Source of the DNA: CAYLRY01 sp964386535
GTDB lineage: Bacteria; Chloroflexota; Dehalococcoidia; Dehalococcoidales; UBA3254
Direction of reading: 5' to 3'
Assembly: GCA_964386535.1 (NCBI GenBank)
Contig: CAYLRY010000021.1
Location: forward strand, 1-47,980
DNA: 47,980 nt
Shown piece after piece: positions 16,777-24,132 of this stretch; the stretch's first letter is position 1, and each line of letters starts with the position of its first letter. Both the position numbers and the translations under genes were made by a program. The notes beneath the pieces were generated by a model. That model did not search any database. It had not been told where the DNA came from and saw nothing but the letters and a program-made list of their open reading frames with translations.

Positions 16777-16904
16777 TTCTCCGGAGTTGTGGCGCCTAAA
16801 TCCTTCATGAGGAGGGACAGGGCTCACAGCCGGTATCCTCGATTGATATCGGGGATCAACGGCAGCATTGGAAACGGTGCTGTTTCCCGAACTGGAAAGG
16901 AGAA
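16777..16904 (+). promoter_or_regulatory. Moco/Tuco-like riboswitch, copy 2
   Basis: P1 is TTCTCC (16777-16782) with GGAGAA (16899-16904), perfectly paired. It shares the ordered blocks of copy 1 (GCCTAAATCC, GGGACA, TCAACGGC, TGGAAACGG, TTCCCGA, TGGAAAGGAGAA). An internal TATCCTCGAT/ATCGGGGAT-type hairpin is longer than in copy 1. It is followed by its own terminator and then, after about 245 bases, by the importer operon. Confidence 0.7.
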
Positions 16905-16929
16905 AAAATGAGCCAGGGTAAAACTATAT

Positions 16930-16965
16930 TAGCGTCCTCTTTCATGGGGAACGCTATTTTTTTTT
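16930..16965 (+). terminator. Intrinsic terminator of RNA unit 2
   Basis: Stem TAGCGTCCTC with GGGGAACGCTA (one bulged A), six-base loop, then T9 at 16957-16965. Confidence 0.8.
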
Positions 16966-17211
16966 CATTCAGGCAGCGTGCATCTCCTTTCCTTTCCATT
17001 TTCCGGGATTTAAACGAGCCGGGGTTAAGGGGAAGGGAGGTGCAGGTGATGGATTCCTGATAGCTGGTTCCTGATCTAAATTAAGAGGAAACGCATTGCT
17101 CTTAAAAATATCAATTTTAATCACCAAAATATATAAAAATGATCTTTTATTTATTTTATGTTAATACTAGATTTATGCTGATTGTTTATTACTTCAAAAA
17201 AGGAATTTAAA

Positions 17212-18387
17212 GTGAAAAAAAAGATTTTTAATAGCGCAATAATGACTTTGGTTTGTGTTGTTATACTGGTAATATTGGCCGGTTGCGGTACTGAAAGCAG
17301 TCCATCCCAGTCGTCCGCCACTACACCAGCGGTCTCATTCACCACCTCAACCGCAACTCCGGTGGTTTCGTCTAAACCCGTGACATCTCTAGCCGCCACC
17401 CGGATTATTACCGATATGTACGGCAGGACTTTAACCGTACCGTCAACTATCAACCGCGTTTTAACCTCAGGCCCTGTTGAAATGGAGATGGTCTACTTGC
17501 TGGCCCCGGACAAACTGGCCGGTTTGAGTTTTACCTTCAATGGAAATCCACCGCTGGTCCCGGAAAAATATAAAAATCTCGCGGTGATCGGCGGCTGGTT
17601 CGGTACTCAGACCGGCAACTATGAGACCTTTATCGCGGCCAACCCGGACATTATCCTGGAAGGGACTGAAGCCAATATCAAAGAAAGGCAGGAGAAGTTC
17701 GGTGATATACCGGTAGTAGGACTGTATGCCGGTGACAAACAGACCAACTATGCTGATGATTCACTGACCGGCTATGAAGGAGAAATCCGCTTTCTCGGCG
17801 AGCTTCTGAATGTCCAGTCCCAGGCAGAAAAGTTGATCGCCTATTATAAGGGAGCTATGGATTATGTTAACAAGATCGTGGCAACTATTCCGGAGAAAGA
17901 CAAGATCAAGGTGTACTATGCAGAAGGTAAGGAGGGTTTCAGTACGGACCCTGAGGGTTCCATGCATACCCGCCTGCTGGAGTTTTGCGGCGGTATCAAC
18001 GTAGCCCAGGTCACGCTTAAACCTGGCTACGGCATGGCGGATGCCTCCCTGGAACAGATCATGCTCTGGGACCCGGATATGATAATCATCGGGCGGGGCA
18101 GCCAGGCAACCCTGTATAAAACCATATTAACCGACACACGCTGGAGCCAGCTCAGAGCTGTGAAGAACAAGAAAGTAGAAATCCGCCCGGATAATCCCTT
18201 TTCCTGGTTTGACGGTCCCCCAGGGCCCTCCCAGATCGTCGGTATGTACTGGATGATCAACAAGCTCTATCCGAATAAGACTGCGGATCTGGACCTTAAG
18301 GCTAGAGTTAAAGAATTTTACTCCCAGTTCTATCATTACAATTTGACGGATGCAGAATTGACTAAGCTGCTAGCTAATCCGGAATAG
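17212..18387 (+). CDS. ABC importer substrate-binding lipoprotein, FecB/BtuF type (likely oxyanion/cofactor metal)
   Basis: 391-aa binding protein with a GTG start after AAAAAAGGAA. Signal peptide with lipobox LAGC (Cys25), Ser/Thr-rich linker to about residue 65, then the class III binding fold: TRIITDMYGRTLTVPSTINRV, FIAANPDIILEGTEANIK, SLEQIMLWDPDMIIIG. The C terminus, EFYSQFYHYNLTDAEL, resembles that of the lipoprotein at 10139. Tandem Moco/Tuco-like riboswitches upstream and an FmdE gene downstream suggest molybdate or tungstate as cargo, similar to MolABC systems built from BtuCDF-type parts. This assignment is an inference. Confidence 0.92.
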   Translation: MKKKIFNSAIMTLVCVVILVILAGCGTESSPSQSSATTPAVSFTTSTATPVVSSKPVTSLAATRIITDMYGRTLTVPSTINRVLTSGPVEMEMVYLLAPDKLAGLSFTFNGNPPLVPEKYKNLAVIGGWFGTQTGNYETFIAANPDIILEGTEANIKERQEKFGDIPVVGLYAGDKQTNYADDSLTGYEGEIRFLGELLNVQSQAEKLIAYYKGAMDYVNKIVATIPEKDKIKVYYAEGKEGFSTDPEGSMHTRLLEFCGGINVAQVTLKPGYGMADASLEQIMLWDPDMIIIGRGSQATLYKTILTDTRWSQLRAVKNKKVEIRPDNPFSWFDGPPGPSQIVGMYWMINKLYPNKTADLDLKARVKEFYSQFYHYNLTDAELTKLLANPE

Positions 18388-18394
18388 GAAGTAA

Positions 18395-19462
18395 ATGGTT
18401 ACAGTTACTAATAGCAAGTCGGGTTTGAGGAAATTACTGCCTGTGCACCTTAAAAGGATGAACTGGGCATCGGCCGTTACCCTTCTGGCAGGGATACTGG
18501 TATTCCTGTTTATCATCTCTTTTGCCCTGGGCCGGTACCCGGTCTTACCCCTGGACGTAATTAAAGTGCTGGTTTCTCAGGTGATACCCATGGATCCCAC
18601 ATGGTCCGGCACTATAGAAACTGTGGTCATGCAAATCCGGCTTCCCCGCATACTGGCCGCAGTCCTGATTGGGGCCAGCCTGGCTTTAGCCGGGGTTTCT
18701 TTCCAGGGGCTCTTCCGGAATCCGCTGGTATCGCCGGATATCCTGGGGGTTTCCTCAGGGGCCGGCTTCGGGGCAGCCCTGGCTATTTTACTGAACGGCA
18801 ACTGGGCTGCCATTGAAATCTCAGCTTTCGTTTTTGCCTTATTAGCCGTGGGTATCTCTTATTTCGTCAGCAAAATGGTTAAAGGAAATCCCACCCTCAG
18901 CCTGATTCTAGCCGGCATGGCTATCGGAGCATTATTCAGCGCCTTTCTTTCCTTGATGAAGTACGCTGCTGATCCCATCAACCAGCTTCCGGCTATTACC
19001 TACTGGTTGATGGGCAGCCTGGCTTCCATTAATAACCATGATTTAGTATTCGCCGCTATCCCCATGCTGGCCGGCATTTTGATCCTCATCCTCATCCGCT
19101 GGCGTTTTAATGTACTGGCCATGGGTGAGGAAGAAGCCCGGGCCCTGGGAGTGGATACCGGAAAATTACGTTTTATTATTGTGATCTGCTGCACCATGAT
19201 CACCGCTGCTTCGGTCTGCATCAGCGGCACCATCGGCTGGGTGGGATTGGTAATCCCTCATATCGGTCGATTGCTGGTAGGGCCCAATCACCAGCGGCTT
19301 TTACCAGTTTGTCTTCTCCTGGGGGCGGCTTATTTACTGCTTATCGATGATATTGCCCGTCTGGTTGCCAGCGTGGAAATCCCTATTGGTATTCTTACGG
19401 CCATTATCGGTGCGCCGTTCTTTATCTATTTGCTTAACCGGGGAGGAAAGGGATGGGCCTGA
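18395..19462 (+). CDS. ABC transporter permease, FecCD/BtuC/MolB type
   Basis: 355-aa permease with about ten membrane helices. RLPRILAAVLIGASLALAG, FRNPLVSPDILGVSSGAGFG, the MGEEEARALGV coupling helix and GWVGLVIPHIGRLLVG are all canonical. It is clearly paralogous to the permease at 8231. It starts seven bases after the binding-protein stop and overlaps the ATPase start by ten bases, so the importer is one tightly coupled operon. FecCD-type permeases can carry iron chelates, cobalamin, haem or molybdate. The upstream RNA elements favour the last or tungstate. Confidence 0.95.
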   Translation: MVTVTNSKSGLRKLLPVHLKRMNWASAVTLLAGILVFLFIISFALGRYPVLPLDVIKVLVSQVIPMDPTWSGTIETVVMQIRLPRILAAVLIGASLALAGVSFQGLFRNPLVSPDILGVSSGAGFGAALAILLNGNWAAIEISAFVFALLAVGISYFVSKMVKGNPTLSLILAGMAIGALFSAFLSLMKYAADPINQLPAITYWLMGSLASINNHDLVFAAIPMLAGILILILIRWRFNVLAMGEEEARALGVDTGKLRFIIVICCTMITAASVCISGTIGWVGLVIPHIGRLLVGPNHQRLLPVCLLLGAAYLLLIDDIARLVASVEIPIGILTAIIGAPFFIYLLNRGGKGWA

Positions 19463-20262
19463 AACTGGAGGTTAAAGAAGCCGGATTCCATTATGATCCT
19501 ACTCAGACCAGCGGGTTTGCCCATATCAATTTTTCTATTGAAGATGGACAGGTGATGTCCATCCTGGGACCTAACGGCTGCGGCAAGACAACACTGTTGA
19601 AATGCCTTAACAGCCTGGTCAGGCTACACCAGGGAAGCATCTTTATTAATGATAAGGATATTTCTCTTATGCCCCGTGCAGAGATTGCCCGCTCTATTGG
19701 CTATGTACCCCAGATGCATCAGCCGGTTTTTCCCTTTTCCGTGATGGATGCCGTTCTGGTTGGCCGGGCGCCTCATCTGGGCTTACTGGCTTCACCTGGC
19801 CAGGAGGATACCCGCATCGCAGAGGAAGCATTGGAAGCCATGGGGATATTCCACCTGAAAGATAAAGCCTATACCCAGATCAGCGGCGGAGAGAGACAAC
19901 TAGTTATTTTCGCCCGGGTGCTGGCCCAAAAACCCTCTTTGCTTCTACTGGATGAACCTACTTCCCACCTGGATTTCGGTAACCAGATCAGGTTGTTGAG
20001 AATCGTGCAGAGGCTGGCGGCTACCGGTTTGCCTATAATAATGACCTCTCACTTTCCGGATCATGCTTTTCTGGTCTCCAATAAGGTTGCTTTGATGCAG
20101 AAGGGCCGCTTTTTGGATATTGGAACCCCGGACTCTGTAATAACCGGTGATAATCTGGAAAAGGTCTACAATATCAAAGTTAAAGTTTTAAATGTGGATT
20201 CCGGCATTAACCGTAAAATCTGTGTGCCGGTGGAAGAGTGTGCGGCTTCCATCCCCCGGTAA
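19453..20262 (+). CDS. ABC transporter ATPase, FecE/BtuD/MolC type
   Basis: 269-aa ATP-binding subunit. Walker A GPNGCGKT is at residues 39-46, signature ISGGERQ near 150, Walker B LLLLDEPTSHLD near 165, and the switch His in MTSHFPD. The Q-loop is in GYVPQMHQPVF. It is translationally coupled to the permease by a ten-base overlap. The tail (VDSGINRKICVPVEEC) is a short extension also seen in the ATPase at 7452. Confidence 0.95.
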   Translation: MGLKLEVKEAGFHYDPTQTSGFAHINFSIEDGQVMSILGPNGCGKTTLLKCLNSLVRLHQGSIFINDKDISLMPRAEIARSIGYVPQMHQPVFPFSVMDAVLVGRAPHLGLLASPGQEDTRIAEEALEAMGIFHLKDKAYTQISGGERQLVIFARVLAQKPSLLLLDEPTSHLDFGNQIRLLRIVQRLAATGLPIIMTSHFPDHAFLVSNKVALMQKGRFLDIGTPDSVITGDNLEKVYNIKVKVLNVDSGINRKICVPVEECAASIPR

Positions 20263-20286
20263 AAATTTTTCAATTTGGGAGGGTAT

Positions 20287-20835
20287 ATGAACGATTTCGA
20301 GGTATATCTGAAGAAAGCGGGTGATTTTCACGGGCACGTCTGCGCCGGCATCGCCCTGGGGACAAGAATATCCCTGGCGGCCATGAAAGCCCTGGGACTT
20401 ACGCCCGGCGTGAAAAACAAAAGCCTTATCGTTTATGCCGAGATTGACCGCTGTATGACAGATGCCGTCCAGGTCATTACCGGCTGCTCGCTGGGGCACC
20501 GCTCGTTAAAACACGTGGACTATGGAAAATTTGCGGCGACGTTTGTCAACCTTGACACTGGTAAGGCTGTGCGGGGCACGGTTTTGGAACATTTCAGCAA
20601 CGAAGATACTATTGAAAAAACCTTGGAGAAACTGGCTCGCATCCCGGACAATGAACTGGTAACCTTGCAGGAAGTAACGGTCAACATCCCGGAGACCGAC
20701 CTGCCTGGGACTCCAAAAGAGAGAGCCGTCTGCGCTGTCTGCGGAGAGTGGATAATGGACGGGCGGGAGATAAAAAAAGAGGGGAAGGTGGTCTGCCGTG
20801 CATGCGCCGCGGGAAAGTATTATTATGAAAAATAA
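20287..20835 (+). CDS. FmdE family protein with C-terminal zinc ribbon
   Basis: 182-aa protein starting at MNDFEVYL, with GGGAGGG as its ribosome site. The FmdE domain (residues 1-130) has the typical FHGHVCAGIALGTRIS motif and CSLGHRSLKHVDYGK. The C terminus has a zinc ribbon, CAVCGEWI with CRACAAG. FmdE was named from formylmethanofuran dehydrogenase operons, but in bacteria it commonly accompanies molybdenum or tungsten cofactor genes. A role in metal delivery or sensing is proposed, not proven. It is 24 bases after the importer ATPase and shares its operon. Confidence 0.9.
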   Translation: MNDFEVYLKKAGDFHGHVCAGIALGTRISLAAMKALGLTPGVKNKSLIVYAEIDRCMTDAVQVITGCSLGHRSLKHVDYGKFAATFVNLDTGKAVRGTVLEHFSNEDTIEKTLEKLARIPDNELVTLQEVTVNIPETDLPGTPKERAVCAVCGEWIMDGREIKKEGKVVCRACAAGKYYYEK

Positions 20836-20970
20836 CCAACAAGGCTTTGCCTGCTCGAAGCAGACGGTAAAACCAGCTCGGAGGCTGGGGTGACACACGT
20901 TTCCTGCGCATGTGAGTACTTATTAGCCCCATTTATGCTTCTGGTGATATTAAAAAATTTGAGGTGAGTC

Positions 20971-21819
20971 ATGGATTTTAATGAAATCGACTGGAATAGT
21001 ATGTGGCAGGCGGAACTTGCCGGAAGCAACTGGAAACAGGGCTCTTCCAAAGAACTCTGGAATAAAAGGGCAGAAAGCTTCAGCAAATCCATCAGTCAGG
21101 CGGTGGAAGAAGAGGATAAACTGGACAAGGATGACTATATCTCTAAAATGCTGGCTCGCGTCCAGGTCAAACCGGAATGGAGCGTGCTGGATATAGGTTG
21201 CGGACCGGGTACACTGGCTATCCCCCTGGCGAAAAAAGCCGCCAGTTTAACTGCCCTGGACCTGTCTTCGGAAATGTTGAAATACCTGAAAATCAATGCG
21301 GAAAAGAGCGGTCTGAGCAACATCCGCTACCTCAATGCTTCCTGGCAGGAGGCACTTGCCTCCGGACTGCCCGGTAAGCATGATGTAGTGGTAGCTTCAA
21401 GATGCCTGATGTCCGGAGATATGAAGGAGTTCATATCCTGGGTCAGGTCTATCGCTGCTCATGCGGTTTATGTGACCTTTCCTATAATTCACCTTCCCTT
21501 TGATTGGGAGGTGTACAAGGCCATCGGCAGAAATGGAAAAAGACAACCGCCGTTTATTTATTTTTATAACCTGCTATACCAGATGGGAATACACGCTAAC
21601 GTGGAAATCCTCCTTTCCCGAGTACGAGTCCGGTTTTCCAGTATTGAGGAAGCTATTTCCCAGTTACAGTGGCGGACTGATCCCTTCACCGCGGAGGAAA
21701 AAGCCAGACTGGTTGATTTTCTGGAAAAAAAATTCAAGGAGCAAAAAGAGACTGGAGCTCTTACCCATGAGGGGTATTCCAAATGGGCTTTAATCTGGTG
21801 GAAACCGGAAGAACAATGA
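20971..21819 (+). CDS. Class I SAM-dependent methyltransferase
   Basis: 282-aa soluble methyltransferase. Motif I VLDIGCGPGTLAIPLA is near residue 72 and the acidic loop LTALDLSSEMLKYL follows. Downstream segments are NASWQEALASGL and VVASRCLMSGDMKEF. The N-terminal 65 residues, rich in Trp and charged residues (DWNSMWQAELAGSNW), are an extra helical region. It is the last gene of the plus-strand run after FmdE, 135 bases downstream, with GAGGTGA as ribosome site. The similar FmdE/methyltransferase association suggests a cofactor link, but the substrate is unknown. Confidence 0.85.
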   Translation: MDFNEIDWNSMWQAELAGSNWKQGSSKELWNKRAESFSKSISQAVEEEDKLDKDDYISKMLARVQVKPEWSVLDIGCGPGTLAIPLAKKAASLTALDLSSEMLKYLKINAEKSGLSNIRYLNASWQEALASGLPGKHDVVVASRCLMSGDMKEFISWVRSIAAHAVYVTFPIIHLPFDWEVYKAIGRNGKRQPPFIYFYNLLYQMGIHANVEILLSRVRVRFSSIEEAISQLQWRTDPFTAEEKARLVDFLEKKFKEQKETGALTHEGYSKWALIWWKPEEQ

Positions 21820-21965
21820 TTAATCTTAGGAATATTACTTTGATCAGACCTGATAAAGGCACATCCAATTCATTGATAATATATCCTGCAAGCTTTAAAC
21901 CATAATTGGGGATTTATCAGAAAATATCCTGACGACCGTACCAGTAGAAGCCGTTATCTCCTTCC

Positions 21966-22006
21966 AAATGCTATCTCAGGTCCATCATGGACCTGAGACA
22001 GCATTT
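21966..22006. terminator. Bidirectional terminator between convergent genes
   Basis: AATGCT-ATCTCAGGTCC pairs with GGACCTGAGACAGCATT around a short ATCAT-type loop, with A-rich and T-rich sides. It separates the plus-strand methyltransferase from the minus-strand cupin gene. Confidence 0.7.
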
Positions 22007-22050
22007 TCATCTTTTCTGGTGCTGATTGCAGTTCAGAACGGATAGTGTCC

Positions 22051-22980
22051 TTATATTTTATGTGTTCCTGTGTACATCCCGGAAGGTCCGGCAGTGAAGA
22101 CCAGGGTGGGTTTCTTTATATCAATAAACCTCCACGGGCAGTGTTTAAGTCCTTTAGGAATGCATACCAGCGAACTATGAGGCATATAATGGGTCTCATC
22201 TCCGAGAACTATGCTCATCGTACCGCCCAGATCCCGCGGGTGAGAGGGGTCAGCGCCTACCATGGCGATCAACTCTACCCATTCATGGCTGTGTTCCGGT
22301 GCCGGAGCGCCGCCGTTCCCCTCCCAGATCCAGACAAAGTCCACATAAAATGAGCCTTTAGCCATATCATCTTCCAGATGTAGCAATCTAGTGCTTCTTA
22401 ATGAAGGATCTCGCGGCAGGGCTTTGGGTACATTACCTTCGGAAGCCGCCACAGTGAATTTGGTTTTGGTCTCATTGATAATGGTATACCGTGGGGAGAG
22501 ACCAGGTACTGCTTTGGGTTGGCTTTCAACCGCTTTGCGGTTGTACTGTTCAGTAGGCGCAATAGTCACATTAAAAATAGGCCTATCTATCCGTTTGATA
22601 CGGAAGGGGCCGTGCGGGGTACCGGCCGGCAGGTATATCAGGCTGCTTTTTTTCAGGATCACCTCATTTCCGTCCAGCCATATGGTCACCTCTCCGCCCA
22701 GATCATACGGGTCTTCCCGGTTGACTCCCACAAAGCAGATCACTTCATCAAAATCGTGAGTATGGGCCTCCTCGAATACCCCCCTGGAAGATCCTTTCCA
22801 GAACCAGGTGCAATCTACGAAAAAGAAGTCCTGGATTCTCTGGCCGTCTACGTTTAAAAGGTGGATATATTCGAGGGTGGCATTATTTTTCTGTAATTGC
22901 TCCTGTCTCTTTTTCTGTATATCGGTAAGCGAGGGCCGGGCGTCAGTTATAATGCGGTTGGAATACTTCAGTTCTGGCAA
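22051..22980 (-). CDS. Double-cupin domain protein
   Basis: 309-aa soluble protein with two cupin-like halves. Each half has a metal-binding HxH followed by an acidic residue: EEAHTHDFDEVICFVG near residue 75 and PEHSHEWVELIAMVG near residue 235. Each also has an ordinary second cupin motif with PAGTPHGPFRI or PKGLKHCPWRF. The probable start is TTG with GGAGAG upstream. It could be a dioxygenase-like or isomerase-like enzyme, or a binding protein. It is the last gene before the terminator and has its own promoter about 200 bases upstream. Confidence 0.8.
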   Translation of the reverse strand: MPELKYSNRIITDARPSLTDIQKKRQEQLQKNNATLEYIHLLNVDGQRIQDFFFVDCTWFWKGSSRGVFEEAHTHDFDEVICFVGVNREDPYDLGGEVTIWLDGNEVILKKSSLIYLPAGTPHGPFRIKRIDRPIFNVTIAPTEQYNRKAVESQPKAVPGLSPRYTIINETKTKFTVAASEGNVPKALPRDPSLRSTRLLHLEDDMAKGSFYVDFVWIWEGNGGAPAPEHSHEWVELIAMVGADPSHPRDLGGTMSIVLGDETHYMPHSSLVCIPKGLKHCPWRFIDIKKPTLVFTAGPSGMYTGTHKI

Positions 22981-23053
22981 TTTCTTTTCTCTCCTTTATT
23001 CCTGATTTTTACGTACTTAATATTATTACAAAGAAAAATACCTAAGGTTATAC

Positions 23054-23130
23054 AGGAGAAGTGGTATAGCCAGGTTCAATCCTCAGTTTTCTAGAATCTG
23101 ATATCGGAGGTTCAAATCCTTGTTCCCTTA
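23054..23130 (+). pseudogene. tRNA-like remnant with CUA anticodon position
   Basis: 77 bases fold as a tRNA with defects. The acceptor AGGAGAA/TTCCCTT pairs 6 of 7 (one G-U), and only 2 of 4 D-stem pairs form, with a GG-containing loop. The anticodon stem pairs 4 of 5 around TTCTAGA. The variable region has five bases, and the T-arm GGAGG-TTCAAAT-CCTTG pairs 4 of 5 (one G-U). No CCA is encoded. The anticodon position reads CTA. It lacks the compact D-arm features of pyrrolysine tRNA and is most likely a decayed tRNA gene or an att-type remnant. Confidence 0.35.
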
Positions 23131-23186
23131 CTATCTTTCCAGAATCAAATTCGGTAGCTTAAATTTAACTTTATCCTTTGGGTTAT

Positions 23187-23215
23187 ATTTTAGGGTCTTA
23201 AATATATTAAGTCAA
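23187..23215 (-). promoter_or_regulatory. Sigma70-type promoter of the cupin gene
   Basis: On the minus strand TTGACT (23210-23215), a 17-base spacer and TAAAAT (23187-23192). It predicts a leader of about 200 bases that runs antisense through the tRNA-like segment. Confidence 0.5.
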
Positions 23216-23376
23216 TCCGGTTTTTTAAGATATATTATGTAATAGCCCTTCATCTTTTAAAAAATATTAACTTCATTTTGTGCCTGTAAAATGACCAAAA
23301 AGGTTATAAGATCCGTTCCAACACAGAAATAACTGCATTTTTTATATTTTAGAGTTGTACGGTTTCTATCAAATTA

Positions 23377-24132
23377 TTATTCATTATCTGTGGTATAATA
23401 TTTCAATTCCTCACTATTTTTTGCTTTTAATATCAGCTGGTTACGTCCTGCTATCTCTTGCGGTGCTTCTGTGACCTCCTGCTCTGAGCCAAATATGTCC
23501 GGCAGATCCTCCCCCTGGCTTTTTTGTCTTTTTTGCCATAACTTTAGTGCTCGGAAAGGATCGTAAGGCACCACTTCAGTTTTAGGGGCAGATGGTTTGA
23601 AAACCACTGCAGGCCTGGTAAGAGACTCTTTCGGGAGGTCTTCCAGGCTTTTCAGCTTGCCGAATCGCTTCTCCAGTTCTTCCAGTGGGCCAAATTCCAA
23701 TGCTCTCATTGAGCAGCTTGCTACGCAGATGGGGATTCCACCCTGCTCCAACCTATCGATACACATGTTACATTTGGACATTTTCAGGCCCGGCTCATCC
23801 CCTTCATACTGAGGTGCACCATAGGGGCAGGCTTTCCAGCAGTCCCGGTTCCCGGTGCATTTTTCACGGTCGACTAAAACAGCGCCGTATTTCTCTTCTT
23901 TATAGATAGCTGCATTGGAGCAGGCTTTTATGCAAACAGGATTTTCGCAGTGAAAGCACATTACAGGCAGAATATGCAGCTTAATGTTGGGAAAAACTCC
24001 CTTTTCCCACTGATAGACCCGCATCCACCGGACTGAGCCCGGCTGTATATCATGCCATTGCATACAGGCCACTGTGCAGGTATTACATCCGATACAGCGG
24101 CTTTGGTCAATGAAGAATCCATACTGTGTCAT
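23377..24132 (-). CDS. 4Fe-4S dicluster ferredoxin, DmsB/NrfC-like electron-transfer subunit
   Basis: 251-aa iron-sulfur subunit with four cysteine groups for [4Fe-4S] clusters: CIGCNTCTVAC, CFHCENPVCIKAC, CTGNRDCWKAC and CNMCID with CVASC. The arrangement is that of DmsB, PhsB and NrfC proteins that wire a molybdopterin subunit to the respiratory chain. There is no signal peptide. The start overlaps the catalytic-subunit stop by four bases (ATGA). No NrfD/DmsC membrane anchor is nearby, so the complex may be soluble or use another quinone or ferredoxin partner. Confidence 0.94.
   Translation of the reverse strand: MTQYGFFIDQSRCIGCNTCTVACMQWHDIQPGSVRWMRVYQWEKGVFPNIKLHILPVMCFHCENPVCIKACSNAAIYKEEKYGAVLVDREKCTGNRDCWKACPYGAPQYEGDEPGLKMSKCNMCIDRLEQGGIPICVASCSMRALEFGPLEELEKRFGKLKSLEDLPKESLTRPAVVFKPSAPKTEVVPYDPFRALKLWQKRQKSQGEDLPDIFGSEQEVTEAPQEIAGRNQLILKAKNSEELKYYTTDNE

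Larger units (their letters stand above)
16336..17211. other. Long regulatory intergenic region with two tandem RNA elements
   Basis: 876 bases without a confident gene. In order it holds a weak hairpin (16385-16407), a promoter, a structured RNA and a terminator (unit 1). A second promoter, structured RNA and terminator follow (unit 2), then an AT-rich 245-base stretch before the importer gene. Each RNA element ends in AAAGGAG with an ATG five bases later. These open short frames of 38 codons (16616-16732) and 50 codons (16908-17060), which may be leader peptides or chance. Confidence 0.8.
22981..23376. other. Intergenic region with cupin promoter and tRNA-like segment
   Basis: 396 AT-rich bases with no protein gene. 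It holds the cupin promoter (23187-23215) and a degenerate tRNA-like fold on the other strand (23054-23130). No clear terminator was found for the Fe-S gene that ends at 23377. Confidence 0.6.

Noticed and set aside
16496..16904. Cobalamin riboswitch, suggested by the BtuCDF-like downstream genes
   Set aside because: No B12-box-like sequence is present. The ordered blocks and AAAGGAG-closing stem fit the Moco-type RNA better.
23054..23130. Functional pyrrolysine tRNA because of the CUA anticodon position
   Set aside because: It has an ordinary large D-loop and a five-base variable region, unlike PylT. Stem mismatches are present, and no pyl genes or read-through genes were seen.
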